Shown here: positions 17,931 through 26,172 of the stretch, in pieces | Numbering within the stretch: position 1 is the stretch's first letter | How the letters are laid out: the number at the start of each line of letters is the position of its first letter | Origin: Clostridiales bacterium PH28_bin88 | GTDB lineage: Bacteria; Bacillota; PH28-bin88 | NCBI GenBank assembly: GCA_000987045.1 | Contig: LAKY01000050.1 | Location: forward strand, 62,001 to 126,000 | DNA length: 64,000 bases | Direction: 5' to 3' | The notes under the pieces: generated by a model | Databases searched by the model: none | What the model saw: the letters and a program-made list of their open reading frames with translations, nothing else | Told to the model about the DNA's origin: nothing | Position numbers and translations under genes: made by a program

Positions 17931-18824
17931 TTGCCTTTAAACCGGGGAGATATGCAGCTGGTAATTATCACCGGCATGTCCGGCGCGGGTAAGACCCAGG
18001 CTGTCAGGTGCCTTGAGGACCTGGGCTTCTTTTGCGTGGACAACCTGCCCCCTACCCTGGTGCCCCGGTTCGCCGAACTTTTTGGAGCACGGGATGGTGA
18101 TATCGATAAGGTGGCGCTGGTGATGGATATCCGGGGCGGCCGCTTTTTTAAAGGACTCTTCGAGGCGTTGTCCTACCTGGATGCCCAGGGGTTTCGTTAC
18201 GAGATCCTCTACCTGGAGGCCTCCGATGAAAGCCTGGTGCGGCGGTTTAAAGAGACCCGCCGCAAGCATCCCCTGTCACCTCAGGGCCGCATCCTGGACG
18301 GAATTATCGAGGAGCGTTCCCACCTGGAAGAAGTGCGGGGCCGTGCCAGCAAGATCATTGATACCTCTGAACTCAGTACCCAGCAGTTAAGAGAACAGAT
18401 CACCGAACTGTACGGGGACCTGAGGGATCACCGCCTGGTGATCACCTTGATGTCTTTTGGATTTAAACACGGGATCCCCCTGGACGCCGACCTGGTGATG
18501 GACGTTCGATTCCTGCCCAATCCCCACTACGTGGAGTCCCTCAAGCCCCTGACCGGTCAAGAACCGGAGGTCCAGGACTATGTAATGAACTCCCCGGTAA
18601 CAAAAACGTTCTTGACCAAGTTTCTGGATATGCTGTCCTTTTTGATCCCTTTTTACATCCAGGAGGGTAAAAGCCAGCTGGTAGTAGCTGTCGGGTGTAC
18701 CGGGGGGCAACACCGCTCGGTCACCCTGGCCAATAAAATTTCGGAGATGCTGGGACAGGACGGGCAGTACCGGGTACTGGTACAGCACCGGGACCTGTCC
18801 CGGGTGGCGGGGTCGCCCGGATGA
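17931..18824 (+). CDS. rapZ: RNase adapter / nucleotide-binding protein RapZ (YvcJ)
   Basis: The protein has 297 residues if the TTG at 17931 is used. I chose it because the near-perfect anti-SD complement AAAGAGGTGATG (17915-17926) is ideally spaced for it and overlaps the GTG 17922 and ATG 17925 alternatives. Walker A is GMSGAGKT (15-22), followed by the family hallmark FFCVDNLPP. The C-terminal domain holds [14 protein letters not shown], the conserved RapZ signature. In enteric bacteria RapZ senses glucosamine 6-phosphate and steers RNase E to small RNAs; in Bacillus the homologue YvcJ is a GTP/ATP hydrolase linked to competence. It overlaps yvcK by 4 nt (ATGA), so the genes are translationally coupled. 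Confidence 0.96.
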   Translation: MPLNRGDMQLVIITGMSGAGKTQAVRCLEDLGFFCVDNLPPTLVPRFAELFGARDGDIDKVALVMDIRGGRFFKGLFEALSYLDAQGFRYEILYLEASDESLVRRFKETRRKHPLSPQGRILDGIIEERSHLEEVRGRASKIIDTSELSTQQLREQITELYGDLRDHRLVITLMSFGFKHGIPLDADLVMDVRFLPNPHYVESLKPLTGQEPEVQDYVMNSPVTKTFLTKFLDMLSFLIPFYIQEGKSQLVVAVGCTGGQHRSVTLANKISEMLGQDGQYRVLVQHRDLSRVAGSPG

Positions 18825-20164
18825 AAACCTTTAAGTGGCTTTACCCCGGCCTGAAAGTAAAAAGGTGGTTGGCCCTCTCCTTCCTGGGGTTACTGGTGGC
18901 CCTGAGCGGTTTGGTGATGATGGTGACTTCTCCCGCGGTGGTGCATTTTGCTTTCCAAATCCGCTCTCTGATTTTTAGTATTTTAGGTTTGTTACCCTCT
19001 CTGGTGTCGGGGTCCATTCTGGCCCTCCTGGGGCTTTTGATATCATTGTTTGGGTTTCAACGCATGATGCGTTCCGTGGTGGAGGCCATCCTTCCCAGCA
19101 AGGACGAGCACCTGGTGGAGGTGCTGTATAACAGGCGTTACCTGGAGCGCGGGCCGAAGGTGGTGGCCATCGGCGGCGGGACCGGGCAGTCGGTACTTCT
19201 CAGGGGTCTTAAGGGTTACACCAGCAACATCACCGCCATTGTGGCGGTTTCCGATGACGGGGGATCTTCCGGCCGGTTGCGGGGAGAACTGGGCATCCTT
19301 CCCCCGGGGGACATTCGTAACTGCCTGGTGGCATTAGCGGATACCGAGTCCTTGATGGAGGAGATCTTCAACTACCGCTTTCAGCAGGGATCCGGTTTGT
19401 GTGGACACTCTCTGGGCAACCTGTTTTTGGCGGGGATGACTGACATCACCGGAGGGTTTGACCGGGCCATCCGCGAGATGAGCAGGGTGTTGGCCGTAAG
19501 GGGGCGGGTATTCCCCTCTACGCTCAGTGACGTGGTGCTGGTGGCTGAACTGGCCGATGGTACGACGGTGGAGGGACAGACAACCATCAAGAAGTCGGGG
19601 CGGCGGATTCGCCGGGTGACCCTGAAGCCTGCGGGTTGCCACCCCCAACACGAAGCCTTACAGGCCATCATGGAGGCGGACGCGGTAGTTCTGGGACCTG
19701 GGAGTTTATATACCAGCATCCTGCCAAACCTGGTGATACCCGAAATTGCCGATGCCCTTCGCCGGACTAAAGCGCCGGTCTTTTATATCTGTAACGTGAT
19801 GACGGAACCGGGAGAAACAGACCATTACACCGCCGGTGATCACCTGCAGGCGATTGAGGATCACTGCGGTCCCGGGCTGGTGGACTGCTGTGTTGTCAAT
19901 ACGACGCCTCTCACGTCCCGGTGGCGGCAGAAGCAAAAGCCGCCGGGGGTCGCCCCGGTGACGGTTGACGCTGCGAGAGTGGCCCGGGCGGGCGTCCACT
20001 TGATCAGGGCCCGGCTGGCGGACGATCATAACCCGGTCAGGCACCATCCGGACCGGTTGGCCCGGGCGATTCTGGCCGAAATCTTTCGCCGGCCAAATGC
20101 CGCTAAACAGCTGGGGTATCTACATTTTCGCATCAGTGAGAGGATACGTAAACCTACCGGCTAG
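18821..20164 (+). CDS. yvcK: Gluconeogenesis factor YvcK/GlmR with N-terminal membrane segment
   Basis: This 447-residue protein belongs to the CofD-like family. The core from about residue 110 opens with [18 protein letters not shown] and [12 protein letters not shown], the UDP-sugar-binding signature, and continues with [11 protein letters not shown] and [10 protein letters not shown]. YvcK binds UDP-GlcNAc and regulates carbon flow into peptidoglycan precursors. Residues about 15-85 form two or three hydrophobic helices absent from the Bacillus protein, so this version should be anchored at the membrane. It overlaps rapZ by 4 nt and lies 16 nt upstream of whiA, the standard Firmicutes and Actinobacteria order. 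Confidence 0.95.
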   Translation: MKTFKWLYPGLKVKRWLALSFLGLLVALSGLVMMVTSPAVVHFAFQIRSLIFSILGLLPSLVSGSILALLGLLISLFGFQRMMRSVVEAILPSKDEHLVEVLYNRRYLERGPKVVAIGGGTGQSVLLRGLKGYTSNITAIVAVSDDGGSSGRLRGELGILPPGDIRNCLVALADTESLMEEIFNYRFQQGSGLCGHSLGNLFLAGMTDITGGFDRAIREMSRVLAVRGRVFPSTLSDVVLVAELADGTTVEGQTTIKKSGRRIRRVTLKPAGCHPQHEALQAIMEADAVVLGPGSLYTSILPNLVIPEIADALRRTKAPVFYICNVMTEPGETDHYTAGDHLQAIEDHCGPGLVDCCVVNTTPLTSRWRQKQKPPGVAPVTVDAARVARAGVHLIRARLADDHNPVRHHPDRLARAILAEIFRRPNAAKQLGYLHFRISERIRKPTG

Positions 20165-20180
20165 ACCGAGGTGAGCAACA

Positions 20181-21146
20181 GTGGCCTCCTTTTCCGCCAA
20201 AACCAAGAACGAGCTTGCCAGGGTGCTGCCCCAAAAGCGATGCTGCCAGCTGGCGGAACTCGCCGCCCTGGTGCGCATGGATGGCACCATCCGCCTCAGC
20301 GCCGACCAGGACGTGGCTGTGGTGATCGTGACGGAAAATGCGGCGGTAGCCCGCAAGATCTTTAAACTGGGCAAGACCCTCTTTGACCTGCAGGCCAGTA
20401 TCAGCACCCATCGTAACACCCGCCTGAAAAAAGCAAATTTATATTCCATTGAACTGCCTGCCCAGCCCGGTATGGCAGAGGCCCTGGCTACCCTTGGAGT
20501 GGAGCTGGGTCCGGAAGGGCGCCTGATGCTGCGGCGACCGGAAACAATAGCGCGCCAGTGCTGCCGGCGGGCCTACCTGCGGGGTGCGTTTCTGGGCGGC
20601 GGTTCCCTGAACAGCCCGGAAGGGACTTACCACCTGGAGATCATTACCCGGGATTTTTTTCACAGCCAGCTGATTTGTGAACTGATGCGCCACTTCCGCT
20701 TGCAGCCAAAAGAATCCCGGCGGAAGCGGTGGCATGTGGTATACCTGAAAGAAAGCGAACAGATCGTGGACTTTTTGAATATCATCGGGGCTCACTCCGC
20801 CCTGTTGGACTTTGAAAACGTGCGTGTCTACAAGGGAATGCGTAACGCCGTAAACCGTCTGGTGAACTGCGAGACCGCCAACCTCAATAAAACGGTGGAC
20901 GCAGGCATGCGCCAGCTGGAGAACATCGCCTTGATCCGGGATGCCATGGGGTTGGAAAAACTGCCGCGAACCCTTAAAGCGGTAGCGGAATTGCGCCTGA
21001 TGTACCCGGACAGCAGTCTCAAGGAACTGGGGGAGATGCTCGATCCCAAACTGGGGAAGTCGGGGGTCAACCACCGGCTCCGGCGACTGGAGGAGATTGC
21101 TGATCAATTAAGAGACGCTGCGGGGGGTTCCCATGAGAAGAGTTGA
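20181..21146 (+). CDS. whiA: DNA-binding regulator WhiA
   Basis: This 321-residue protein has an N-terminal LAGLIDADG-like region (about 1-215, with [10 protein letters not shown] at the start and [14 protein letters not shown]) and a C-terminal helix-turn-helix (about 225-315: [20 protein letters not shown], then [15 protein letters not shown]). WhiA controls sporulation septation in actinomycetes and affects division and chromosome segregation in Bacillus. GTG start with GAGGTGA about 7 nt upstream. It follows yvcK closely, and its 3' end overlaps the next gene by 14 nt, indicating one operon (rapZ-yvcK-whiA-acyltransferase-DUF1405). Confidence 0.96.
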   Translation: MASFSAKTKNELARVLPQKRCCQLAELAALVRMDGTIRLSADQDVAVVIVTENAAVARKIFKLGKTLFDLQASISTHRNTRLKKANLYSIELPAQPGMAEALATLGVELGPEGRLMLRRPETIARQCCRRAYLRGAFLGGGSLNSPEGTYHLEIITRDFFHSQLICELMRHFRLQPKESRRKRWHVVYLKESEQIVDFLNIIGAHSALLDFENVRVYKGMRNAVNRLVNCETANLNKTVDAGMRQLENIALIRDAMGLEKLPRTLKAVAELRLMYPDSSLKELGEMLDPKLGKSGVNHRLRRLEEIADQLRDAAGGSHEKS

Positions 21147-21636
21147 GAGATACCCCGTGTCAGGCAAAAACTCCATGCACTTCCGGCGCCGGCTGGCCGG
21201 GCTACCGCGGGTAGCCTGGAACTTTGCCGTTATCGAGATCTGCCGGTTTGTACCGTTTCTCAGGGTAAAGAACTTTTGTTTCCGGCACCTGTTGGGCATG
21301 CAGGTAGGGCGCGACGCCTCGGTAGGCCTGATGGCCATGTTTGACATCTTCCTGCCGCACTACATTTCCATTGGCGAGGATGCCGTTCTGGGTTACAACT
21401 GCACCATCCTGTGTCATGAGTTTTTGCCCAGGGAGTACCGGGTAGGCAGGGTTGAAATCGGTAAAGGGGCACTCATCGGCGCCAACGCCACCATATTGCC
21501 GGGAGTGTTGATCGGGGAAGGAGCCATGGTTTGCGCGGGTTCGCTGGTGAACAGCGACATCCCGCCATACACCCTGGCCGGGGGAGTCCCGGCGCGGGTC
21601 ATTCGGCATCTGGACCGGGAAACGGGGGAGACGTGA
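21133..21636 (+). CDS. Left-handed beta-helix acyltransferase
   Basis: This 167-residue protein has hexapeptide repeats from about residue 55 to 155 ([52 protein letters not shown]) and ends with the [11 protein letters not shown] closure common in maltose/galactoside/serine O-acetyltransferase relatives. The first 50 residues are basic and hydrophobic, and might bind the membrane. The Cys-His pair in CTILCHEF sits where the catalytic His of this class is expected. The ATG overlaps whiA by 14 nt, so translation is coupled. The acceptor is unknown; a cell-envelope sugar is plausible given the operon. Confidence 0.85.
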   Translation: MRRVERYPVSGKNSMHFRRRLAGLPRVAWNFAVIEICRFVPFLRVKNFCFRHLLGMQVGRDASVGLMAMFDIFLPHYISIGEDAVLGYNCTILCHEFLPREYRVGRVEIGKGALIGANATILPGVLIGEGAMVCAGSLVNSDIPPYTLAGGVPARVIRHLDRETGET

Positions 21637-21637
21637 A

Positions 21638-22249
21638 GTGGCCTGGATAAAGCTGCGGGAAATCTTGTGGGACAACCCTTTCCAGAAATGGTTTCTGGCC
21701 GGCCTGGTAATTGTGAACGCTTTGGGCTCTGTATGGGGTTACATCTGGTACCGTAACCAGTTCGCTGCCACACCCTGGCAGGTGTGGCCTTTCGTGCCCG
21801 ACAGCCCCCTCTCCAGCACCTTAATGACCATGGCCCTTTTTACCCTGTTGGTGGGGCGAAGGAACGTCCTCTTTCAATTACTGGCGTTTACTGCCGTAAT
21901 TAAATACGGCCTCTGGGCTGTGGTGTTGATTACCGACTTTTGGCTGGCCGGCGGGCAACAGGCCGTCACCGAGTGGATGCTCTGGCTTTCTCACCTGGGG
22001 ATGGCTGCCGAGGGCTACCTGTTCCTGCGCCACCTCCCGGTGCGGGCGTGGCATGTGGCGCTGGTGGGGGGGTGGATGGCCTTTAACGACTACGTGGACT
22101 ACGCGTGGGGGCTGCACCCATACCTCTTCACCGGCGATCAGTTACTGCTGGCCCTGGTGTCCGCGGTGGCTTTAACCGCCTTTATTTCTACTACCATTAC
22201 CCTGCTCTACCTGAAAGGCCCAGGCATGAAGCATTTCCGGGCTGAATAA
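21638..22249 (+). CDS. DUF1405 family membrane protein (YpjA-like)
   Basis: This 203-residue integral membrane protein starts at GTG one base after the previous stop. Six or so helices are visible, with the family landmarks NPFQKWFLAGLVIVNALGS, WYRNQ near residue 42, PFVPDSPLSS at 61-70, and WMAFNDYVDYAWGLHP around 142-157. The conserved Asp/Asn/Tyr residues inside or beside helices are typical of DUF1405. The function of this family is not known. It ends the whiA operon, and its tail is followed about 100 nt later by rpoN. Confidence 0.9.
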   Translation: MAWIKLREILWDNPFQKWFLAGLVIVNALGSVWGYIWYRNQFAATPWQVWPFVPDSPLSSTLMTMALFTLLVGRRNVLFQLLAFTAVIKYGLWAVVLITDFWLAGGQQAVTEWMLWLSHLGMAAEGYLFLRHLPVRAWHVALVGGWMAFNDYVDYAWGLHPYLFTGDQLLLALVSAVALTAFISTTITLLYLKGPGMKHFRAE

Positions 22250-22347
22250 ATTTTACCACCCGGAGAAGGAGCAGGAGATCGCTGGCGCATCCAGAAATAT
22301 AATGATATTAAGAACTGAAAAAATCCGAACACTTGGGAGTGGGACCG

Positions 22348-23745
22348 ATGCGGATGGGTTTTGGACTGCATCTGGAGCAGACACAAAAACTGATTATGAC
22401 GCCAGAACTGCGGCAGGCCATTGTCATCCTGCAATTGTCTACCTTGGAGTTGGTTCAGTACCTCCAGCAGCAGCTGCTGGAAAATCCCGTGCTGGAACTT
22501 AAAGAAGAGGCGGATGACAAGGAAGCGGCGGAAAGCCAGGACCCCGTCGAAGAGACTGAATCTTTTGACGTGGACTGGGAATCCTACTTCCACGACGGAA
22601 GTGACCTCGGGTATATCCGTTCTCCCCGCGAGGAGACCCGGGAGTATTCCTACGAGAACTACCTTTCAGAAGCCCCTACCCTACAGGAACACCTGGCGCT
22701 TCAACTGAAGTTGGCTCTTCCCGAGGGGCGCGGGCGGGAAATAGGAGAGTTTTTGATCGGTAACATCGACGACCACGGGTATTTACGGGTCCCGGTGCCA
22801 GAGGTTGCCCGCTATTTCGACGTGGACGAACAGGAGGTACTCGAGGTTCTGTCTGTTATCCAGGGATTTGATCCGGTGGGGGTAGGTGCCAGGGATCTGG
22901 CGGAGTGCTTGCTAATCCAGTTGGCACAACGCGGGGAAACCAACCCTTATGTACAGAAGATCATCCAGGAGCACCTGCAGGACCTGGCGGACGGGAGGAT
23001 CGCGAAGATTGCCCGCAGCCTGGGTGTTTCCACCCTGGAGGTGCAGGAGGCGGCCGATATCATCAAGACCCTTGACCCGAAACCTGGGCGTTACTTCGGT
23101 AACCTTAACGATGTGCGCTATGTGGTGCCGGATGTGGTGGTAGAACGGGTGGGTCACGATTACGTGGTGCTGGTGAACGATGCCTCGGGTCCCCGTTTGG
23201 GGATTAGCCCACTTTATAAGTCCTTGTTGCGCAGGGACGTTTCCTGCGACGAGGAGACCAGGAAATTTATTGAAACCAAACTGAATGCGGCGGCATGGGT
23301 GATCAAAAGCATCGAACAGCGGCGACTTACCCTGTACCGGGTGGTCAACTGTATCGTGGACTTTCAGCGGGACTTCCTGGAGAAAGGGATCAAGTATCTC
23401 CGCCCGTTGAACCTTCGCCAGGTGGCGGAGGTGCTGGGGATGCACGAGTCTACTGTTAGCCGGGCCACGGCTAACAAGTATATTCAAACACCCCAGGGGG
23501 TATTCGAACTCAAGTTCTTCTTCGCCAGCGGGGTGCAAAATACCGGGGGTACCTCCACCTCAGCGGAAAGCATCAAGAAAACCATTCAGGAATATGTACA
23601 GACCGAAGCCCCCAAAAAGCCGTACACAGATCAGGAAATCACAGAGCACCTCAAGCGGCAGGGCATCCGCATCTCGCGGCGGACAGTGGCGAAGTACCGC
23701 GATGAACTCGGGATACTTTCCGCCGCTAAGCGACGTCGATACTAA
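22348..23745 (+). CDS. rpoN: RNA polymerase sigma-54 factor
   Basis: This 465-residue sigma-54 starts at ATG 22348, with GGGAGTGGGA just ahead. Region I is Gln/Leu-rich (GLHLEQTQKLIMTPELRQAI, then VILQLSTLELVQYLQQQLL) and contacts bacterial enhancer-binding proteins. The acidic region II follows. The core-binding domain covers about 85-280. The HTH (LRQVAEVLGMHESTVSRATA) reads the -12 element, and the RpoN box ISRRTVAKYR near the C-terminus reads -24. No enhancer-binding activator lies in the window. In related clostridia rpoN directly precedes cggR and the glycolytic operon; here about 6.6 kb of other DNA separates them. Confidence 0.96.
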   Translation: MRMGFGLHLEQTQKLIMTPELRQAIVILQLSTLELVQYLQQQLLENPVLELKEEADDKEAAESQDPVEETESFDVDWESYFHDGSDLGYIRSPREETREYSYENYLSEAPTLQEHLALQLKLALPEGRGREIGEFLIGNIDDHGYLRVPVPEVARYFDVDEQEVLEVLSVIQGFDPVGVGARDLAECLLIQLAQRGETNPYVQKIIQEHLQDLADGRIAKIARSLGVSTLEVQEAADIIKTLDPKPGRYFGNLNDVRYVVPDVVVERVGHDYVVLVNDASGPRLGISPLYKSLLRRDVSCDEETRKFIETKLNAAAWVIKSIEQRRLTLYRVVNCIVDFQRDFLEKGIKYLRPLNLRQVAEVLGMHESTVSRATANKYIQTPQGVFELKFFFASGVQNTGGTSTSAESIKKTIQEYVQTEAPKKPYTDQEITEHLKRQGIRISRRTVAKYRDELGILSAAKRRRY

Positions 23746-24166
23746 ATATTGGAAACAAAAATCATTTTGCATGGGTGAATACAGGACTGCTTGCAGTCTC
23801 GGATAGGCGTGTGCTTACGCGAGATCGCGAGCTTTTTTTAATAATCGAATGTGATACCTTGCTTGTTATAACGATAAGTGGAGTAAAAAATATTTCGACG
23901 GCGAAATGATAAGATACAATCCCTGGGAGGATACCGATCTTGGGCCGGCTCGCGGTGAAAAACGCGGCCGGCCCAATCTGTCAAAATAATGAAGGTTTCT
24001 TGGCCTGCAGTGATTGGCTCCTCGCCGAAAAGGTTATGAGCGCAAGGATAAGCCTATATCAACCAATCACAGAGATAATAACACCATTCACACGGCAAAA
24101 TTCACCGTTCACGGGAAAGCCTTTGACGAAATAAAGCTATTGAAAGTAAGATTGCACTATAGCGGC
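23746..24166. other. Long spacer with a weak terminator, no gene
   Basis: This stretch is AT-richer than its neighbours. A short GC hairpin around 23807-23832 followed by seven T residues (23833-23839) may terminate rpoN. Overlapping ORFs of 64 and 66 codons (23940 and 24014) lack ribosome sites and recognisable sequence. I see no RNA gene. Confidence 0.4.
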
Positions 24167-24198
24167 ATGCCAAATGGTATACCAAACAGCATACCAAG
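24167..24198 (+). promoter_or_regulatory. Triple operator-like repeat before the GntR gene
   Basis: AT(G/A)CCAA occurs three times at exact 12-bp spacing (24167, 24179, 24191). The middle copy forms the perfect palindrome TGGTATACCA (24175-24184), a shape typical of FadR-type GntR operators. Autoregulation is inferred. Confidence 0.6.
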
Positions 24199-24218
24199 TT
24201 CGAGGAGCGGATGAAATA

Positions 24219-24893
24219 TTGTTAATGGATTTGGGAAAAAAGGGAACACGCAGCGATACCGTTTACAAAAAAATTTACAACGCTATCATGTCCGGTTATT
24301 TTAAGCCCGGCCAAAGATTGGTGGAACGGGATATTGCTGACATTTTGCAAGTGAGTCGAACCCCTGTACGTGAGGCCTTAAAGCAACTGGAAAAAGAGAA
24401 AATGGTGAAAACCGTTCCCTACAGAGGGGTAATGGTTACTCGCCTCAGCTTAAAAGAGGCAAGGCAAGTATATGAAGTTCGTTCAAATCTTGAAGGTCTT
24501 GCGGTCCGACTAGCAGCTACCAATGTCAATAGCCATATGCTTGAGCAATTGGAAACACTGATTGAGTTGAACAAGGAAGCCTTGAAAAACAACGATACAT
24601 TTAGCATAGCAACTAACAATAATGAGTTTCACCGTACAATTGTCCACAACAGCGATAACGACCTGTTAATCGAAATACTTAATTCCCTGTGGGCTCAAGT
24701 CAATATTTTAAGATTAACCTCATGGTCACTACCCAATAAACGGCCCCAGGAGACCTTGCTGGAGCATACAGCTATCTATGAAGCTATCCGCGACGGTGAC
24801 GCTATTCTCGCTGAGCAAAACATGATTAAGCATCTTGACAATGCACGGCAAGTGGTGCTGGCACATCTCGCCAAGGAGGAGGGGGTATTTTAA
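24219..24893 (+). CDS. GntR-family (FadR subfamily) transcriptional regulator
   Basis: This regulator has about 224 residues. The winged helix occupies roughly residues 10-75 (VYKKIYNAIMSGYFKPGQRL, VSRTPVREALKQLE, VPYRGVMV), and the all-helical FCD effector domain follows, with the metal/ligand residues expected in EFHRTIVHNS and LEHTAIYEAI. The start is uncertain. TTG 24219 lies 11 nt after GAGGAG; ATG 24225 is also in frame but more distant. It sits directly upstream of the TAXI transporter and the two NicX/M29-like genes, which it presumably controls in response to an imported organic acid. The base composition of this cluster is more AT-rich than that of the flanking housekeeping genes. 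Confidence 0.92.
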   Translation: MLMDLGKKGTRSDTVYKKIYNAIMSGYFKPGQRLVERDIADILQVSRTPVREALKQLEKEKMVKTVPYRGVMVTRLSLKEARQVYEVRSNLEGLAVRLAATNVNSHMLEQLETLIELNKEALKNNDTFSIATNNNEFHRTIVHNSDNDLLIEILNSLWAQVNILRLTSWSLPNKRPQETLLEHTAIYEAIRDGDAILAEQNMIKHLDNARQVVLAHLAKEEGVF

Positions 24894-25012
24894 AGTCCAC
24901 AGTAAAACTTTCAGTGAAAAGAAAGGAGTGAGTGGTAGGATAAGGAGCAATCTCAAGGAGACTAAAAAATTTAGCAGGTGACTTATTATCGAGGTGAAGG
25001 AGGCTTTGACAA

Positions 25013-26032
25013 ATGGGTTTAAGTAATTTGAGAAAAGCTGTCACACTTGTTCTTACGGGTGTATTACTGTTGGTAGTGACAGCGGGGTGTGGTAATACAT
25101 CTTCTTCCGCAGACAATAAGCAGGTAAACACACCCGCAATACCTGAAAGTTTTGTAAGAATCGGAACCTCGTCTTCAGGCGGGATTTTTAATGCTCTGGG
25201 TGTAGCTATGGGACAAGTCTGGACAGAAAAGGTAGCTCCGGTTAAGTTTTCCGCACAGGTAACCGGTGGTTCGGGTGAGAATGCCCTCAACCTTGGAAGT
25301 GATAAATTGGATATTGCACTGGTGGCTGGGTCGGTAGCCTATGAAGCCGCCAATGGTTTGGCCCAGTTTGAGGGTAAGAAGGTGACTAATCTTCGTGCCA
25401 TAGCTGCCTTGTACCCTGCGGTGCTTCAGGTGCCGGTCCTGAAGAATTCAAGTATTAACAATGTTCTTGATATGAAAGGGAAAAAGATTAACGTTGGTCA
25501 AGCAGGTAGTGGATCAGAAGCCGTAGCCCTTTCGTTCGTGCGTGCTTTCGGCCTGGAACCTGATGTCGACTTTAAAGCGAGCCACCTGAGTCACGATAAC
25601 GCCTCCGATGCCATGATTGATGAAAAGATTGACGGATATATTCAGCTCGGTGGTTTGGGAATAGGTCATCAAATGAAGGCTATGGCTAGCGGTAAGGCAA
25701 AAATAGTGCCGATGGAACCGAGAGAGCTACGGGAAAAGTTTTTAAAAGAATACCCTTACTATTTCGAATATACTATTCAGCCTAACGCTTATCCGAACCA
25801 GGACTACACTGTAGATACAGTCGCTTCTTCTACTTTGCTGGTAGCACGGGAAGGCCTAAGTGAAGAATTGGTATATCAGGTGACCAAGCATTTGTTTGAA
25901 AACTTAAATACCTTGGCACAGGCGCACAGCACTGCTAAGGAAATAAGTTTGGAGAATGCGCTTAAGGGGTTAGGGATCCCCCTTCATCCAGGTGCGGAAC
26001 GGTATTATAAAGAGGTTGGTCTACTCAAATAA
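25013..26032 (+). CDS. TAXI-family TRAP transporter solute-binding lipoprotein
   Basis: This 339-residue protein starts at ATG after AAGGAGG. Residues 1-25 are a lipoprotein signal with lipobox VTAGC (Cys26), so it is tethered outside the membrane. The mature part opens FVRIGTSSSGGIFNALGVAM, the TAXI hallmark, and continues with a TGGSGENALNL segment and KINVGQAGSGSEA. TAXI proteins feed a fused 4TM-12TM permease, and the permease gene follows after 140 bp. Substrates of TAXI systems are mostly organic acids and are poorly known. A 13-bp hairpin at 26080 separates it from the permease and may help keep the binding protein in excess. Confidence 0.93.
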   Translation: MGLSNLRKAVTLVLTGVLLLVVTAGCGNTSSSADNKQVNTPAIPESFVRIGTSSSGGIFNALGVAMGQVWTEKVAPVKFSAQVTGGSGENALNLGSDKLDIALVAGSVAYEAANGLAQFEGKKVTNLRAIAALYPAVLQVPVLKNSSINNVLDMKGKKINVGQAGSGSEAVALSFVRAFGLEPDVDFKASHLSHDNASDAMIDEKIDGYIQLGGLGIGHQMKAMASGKAKIVPMEPRELREKFLKEYPYYFEYTIQPNAYPNQDYTVDTVASSTLLVAREGLSEELVYQVTKHLFENLNTLAQAHSTAKEISLENALKGLGIPLHPGAERYYKEVGLLK

Positions 26033-26079
26033 TCCCTTCCATCTGTTTGAAAAATGTTTTGGGGTGCAAGGTTTATACG

Positions 26080-26116
26080 GTAGAAGCGCTGTCTCCCGGG
26101 AGTACAGCGCTTCTAC
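26080..26116 (+). terminator. Long intercistronic hairpin without T-run
   Basis: GTAGAAGCGCTGT / ACAGCGCTTCTAC forms a perfect 13-bp stem, extendable inward through CTCCCGGGAG. The absence of a U-tract suggests RNA stabilisation or partial termination rather than a full stop. Confidence 0.6.
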
Positions 26117-26172
26117 CCAAGAAATATTCCCAGAACCAAAAACACTAGTTTAAGGGAGTGACACAATCTCGC

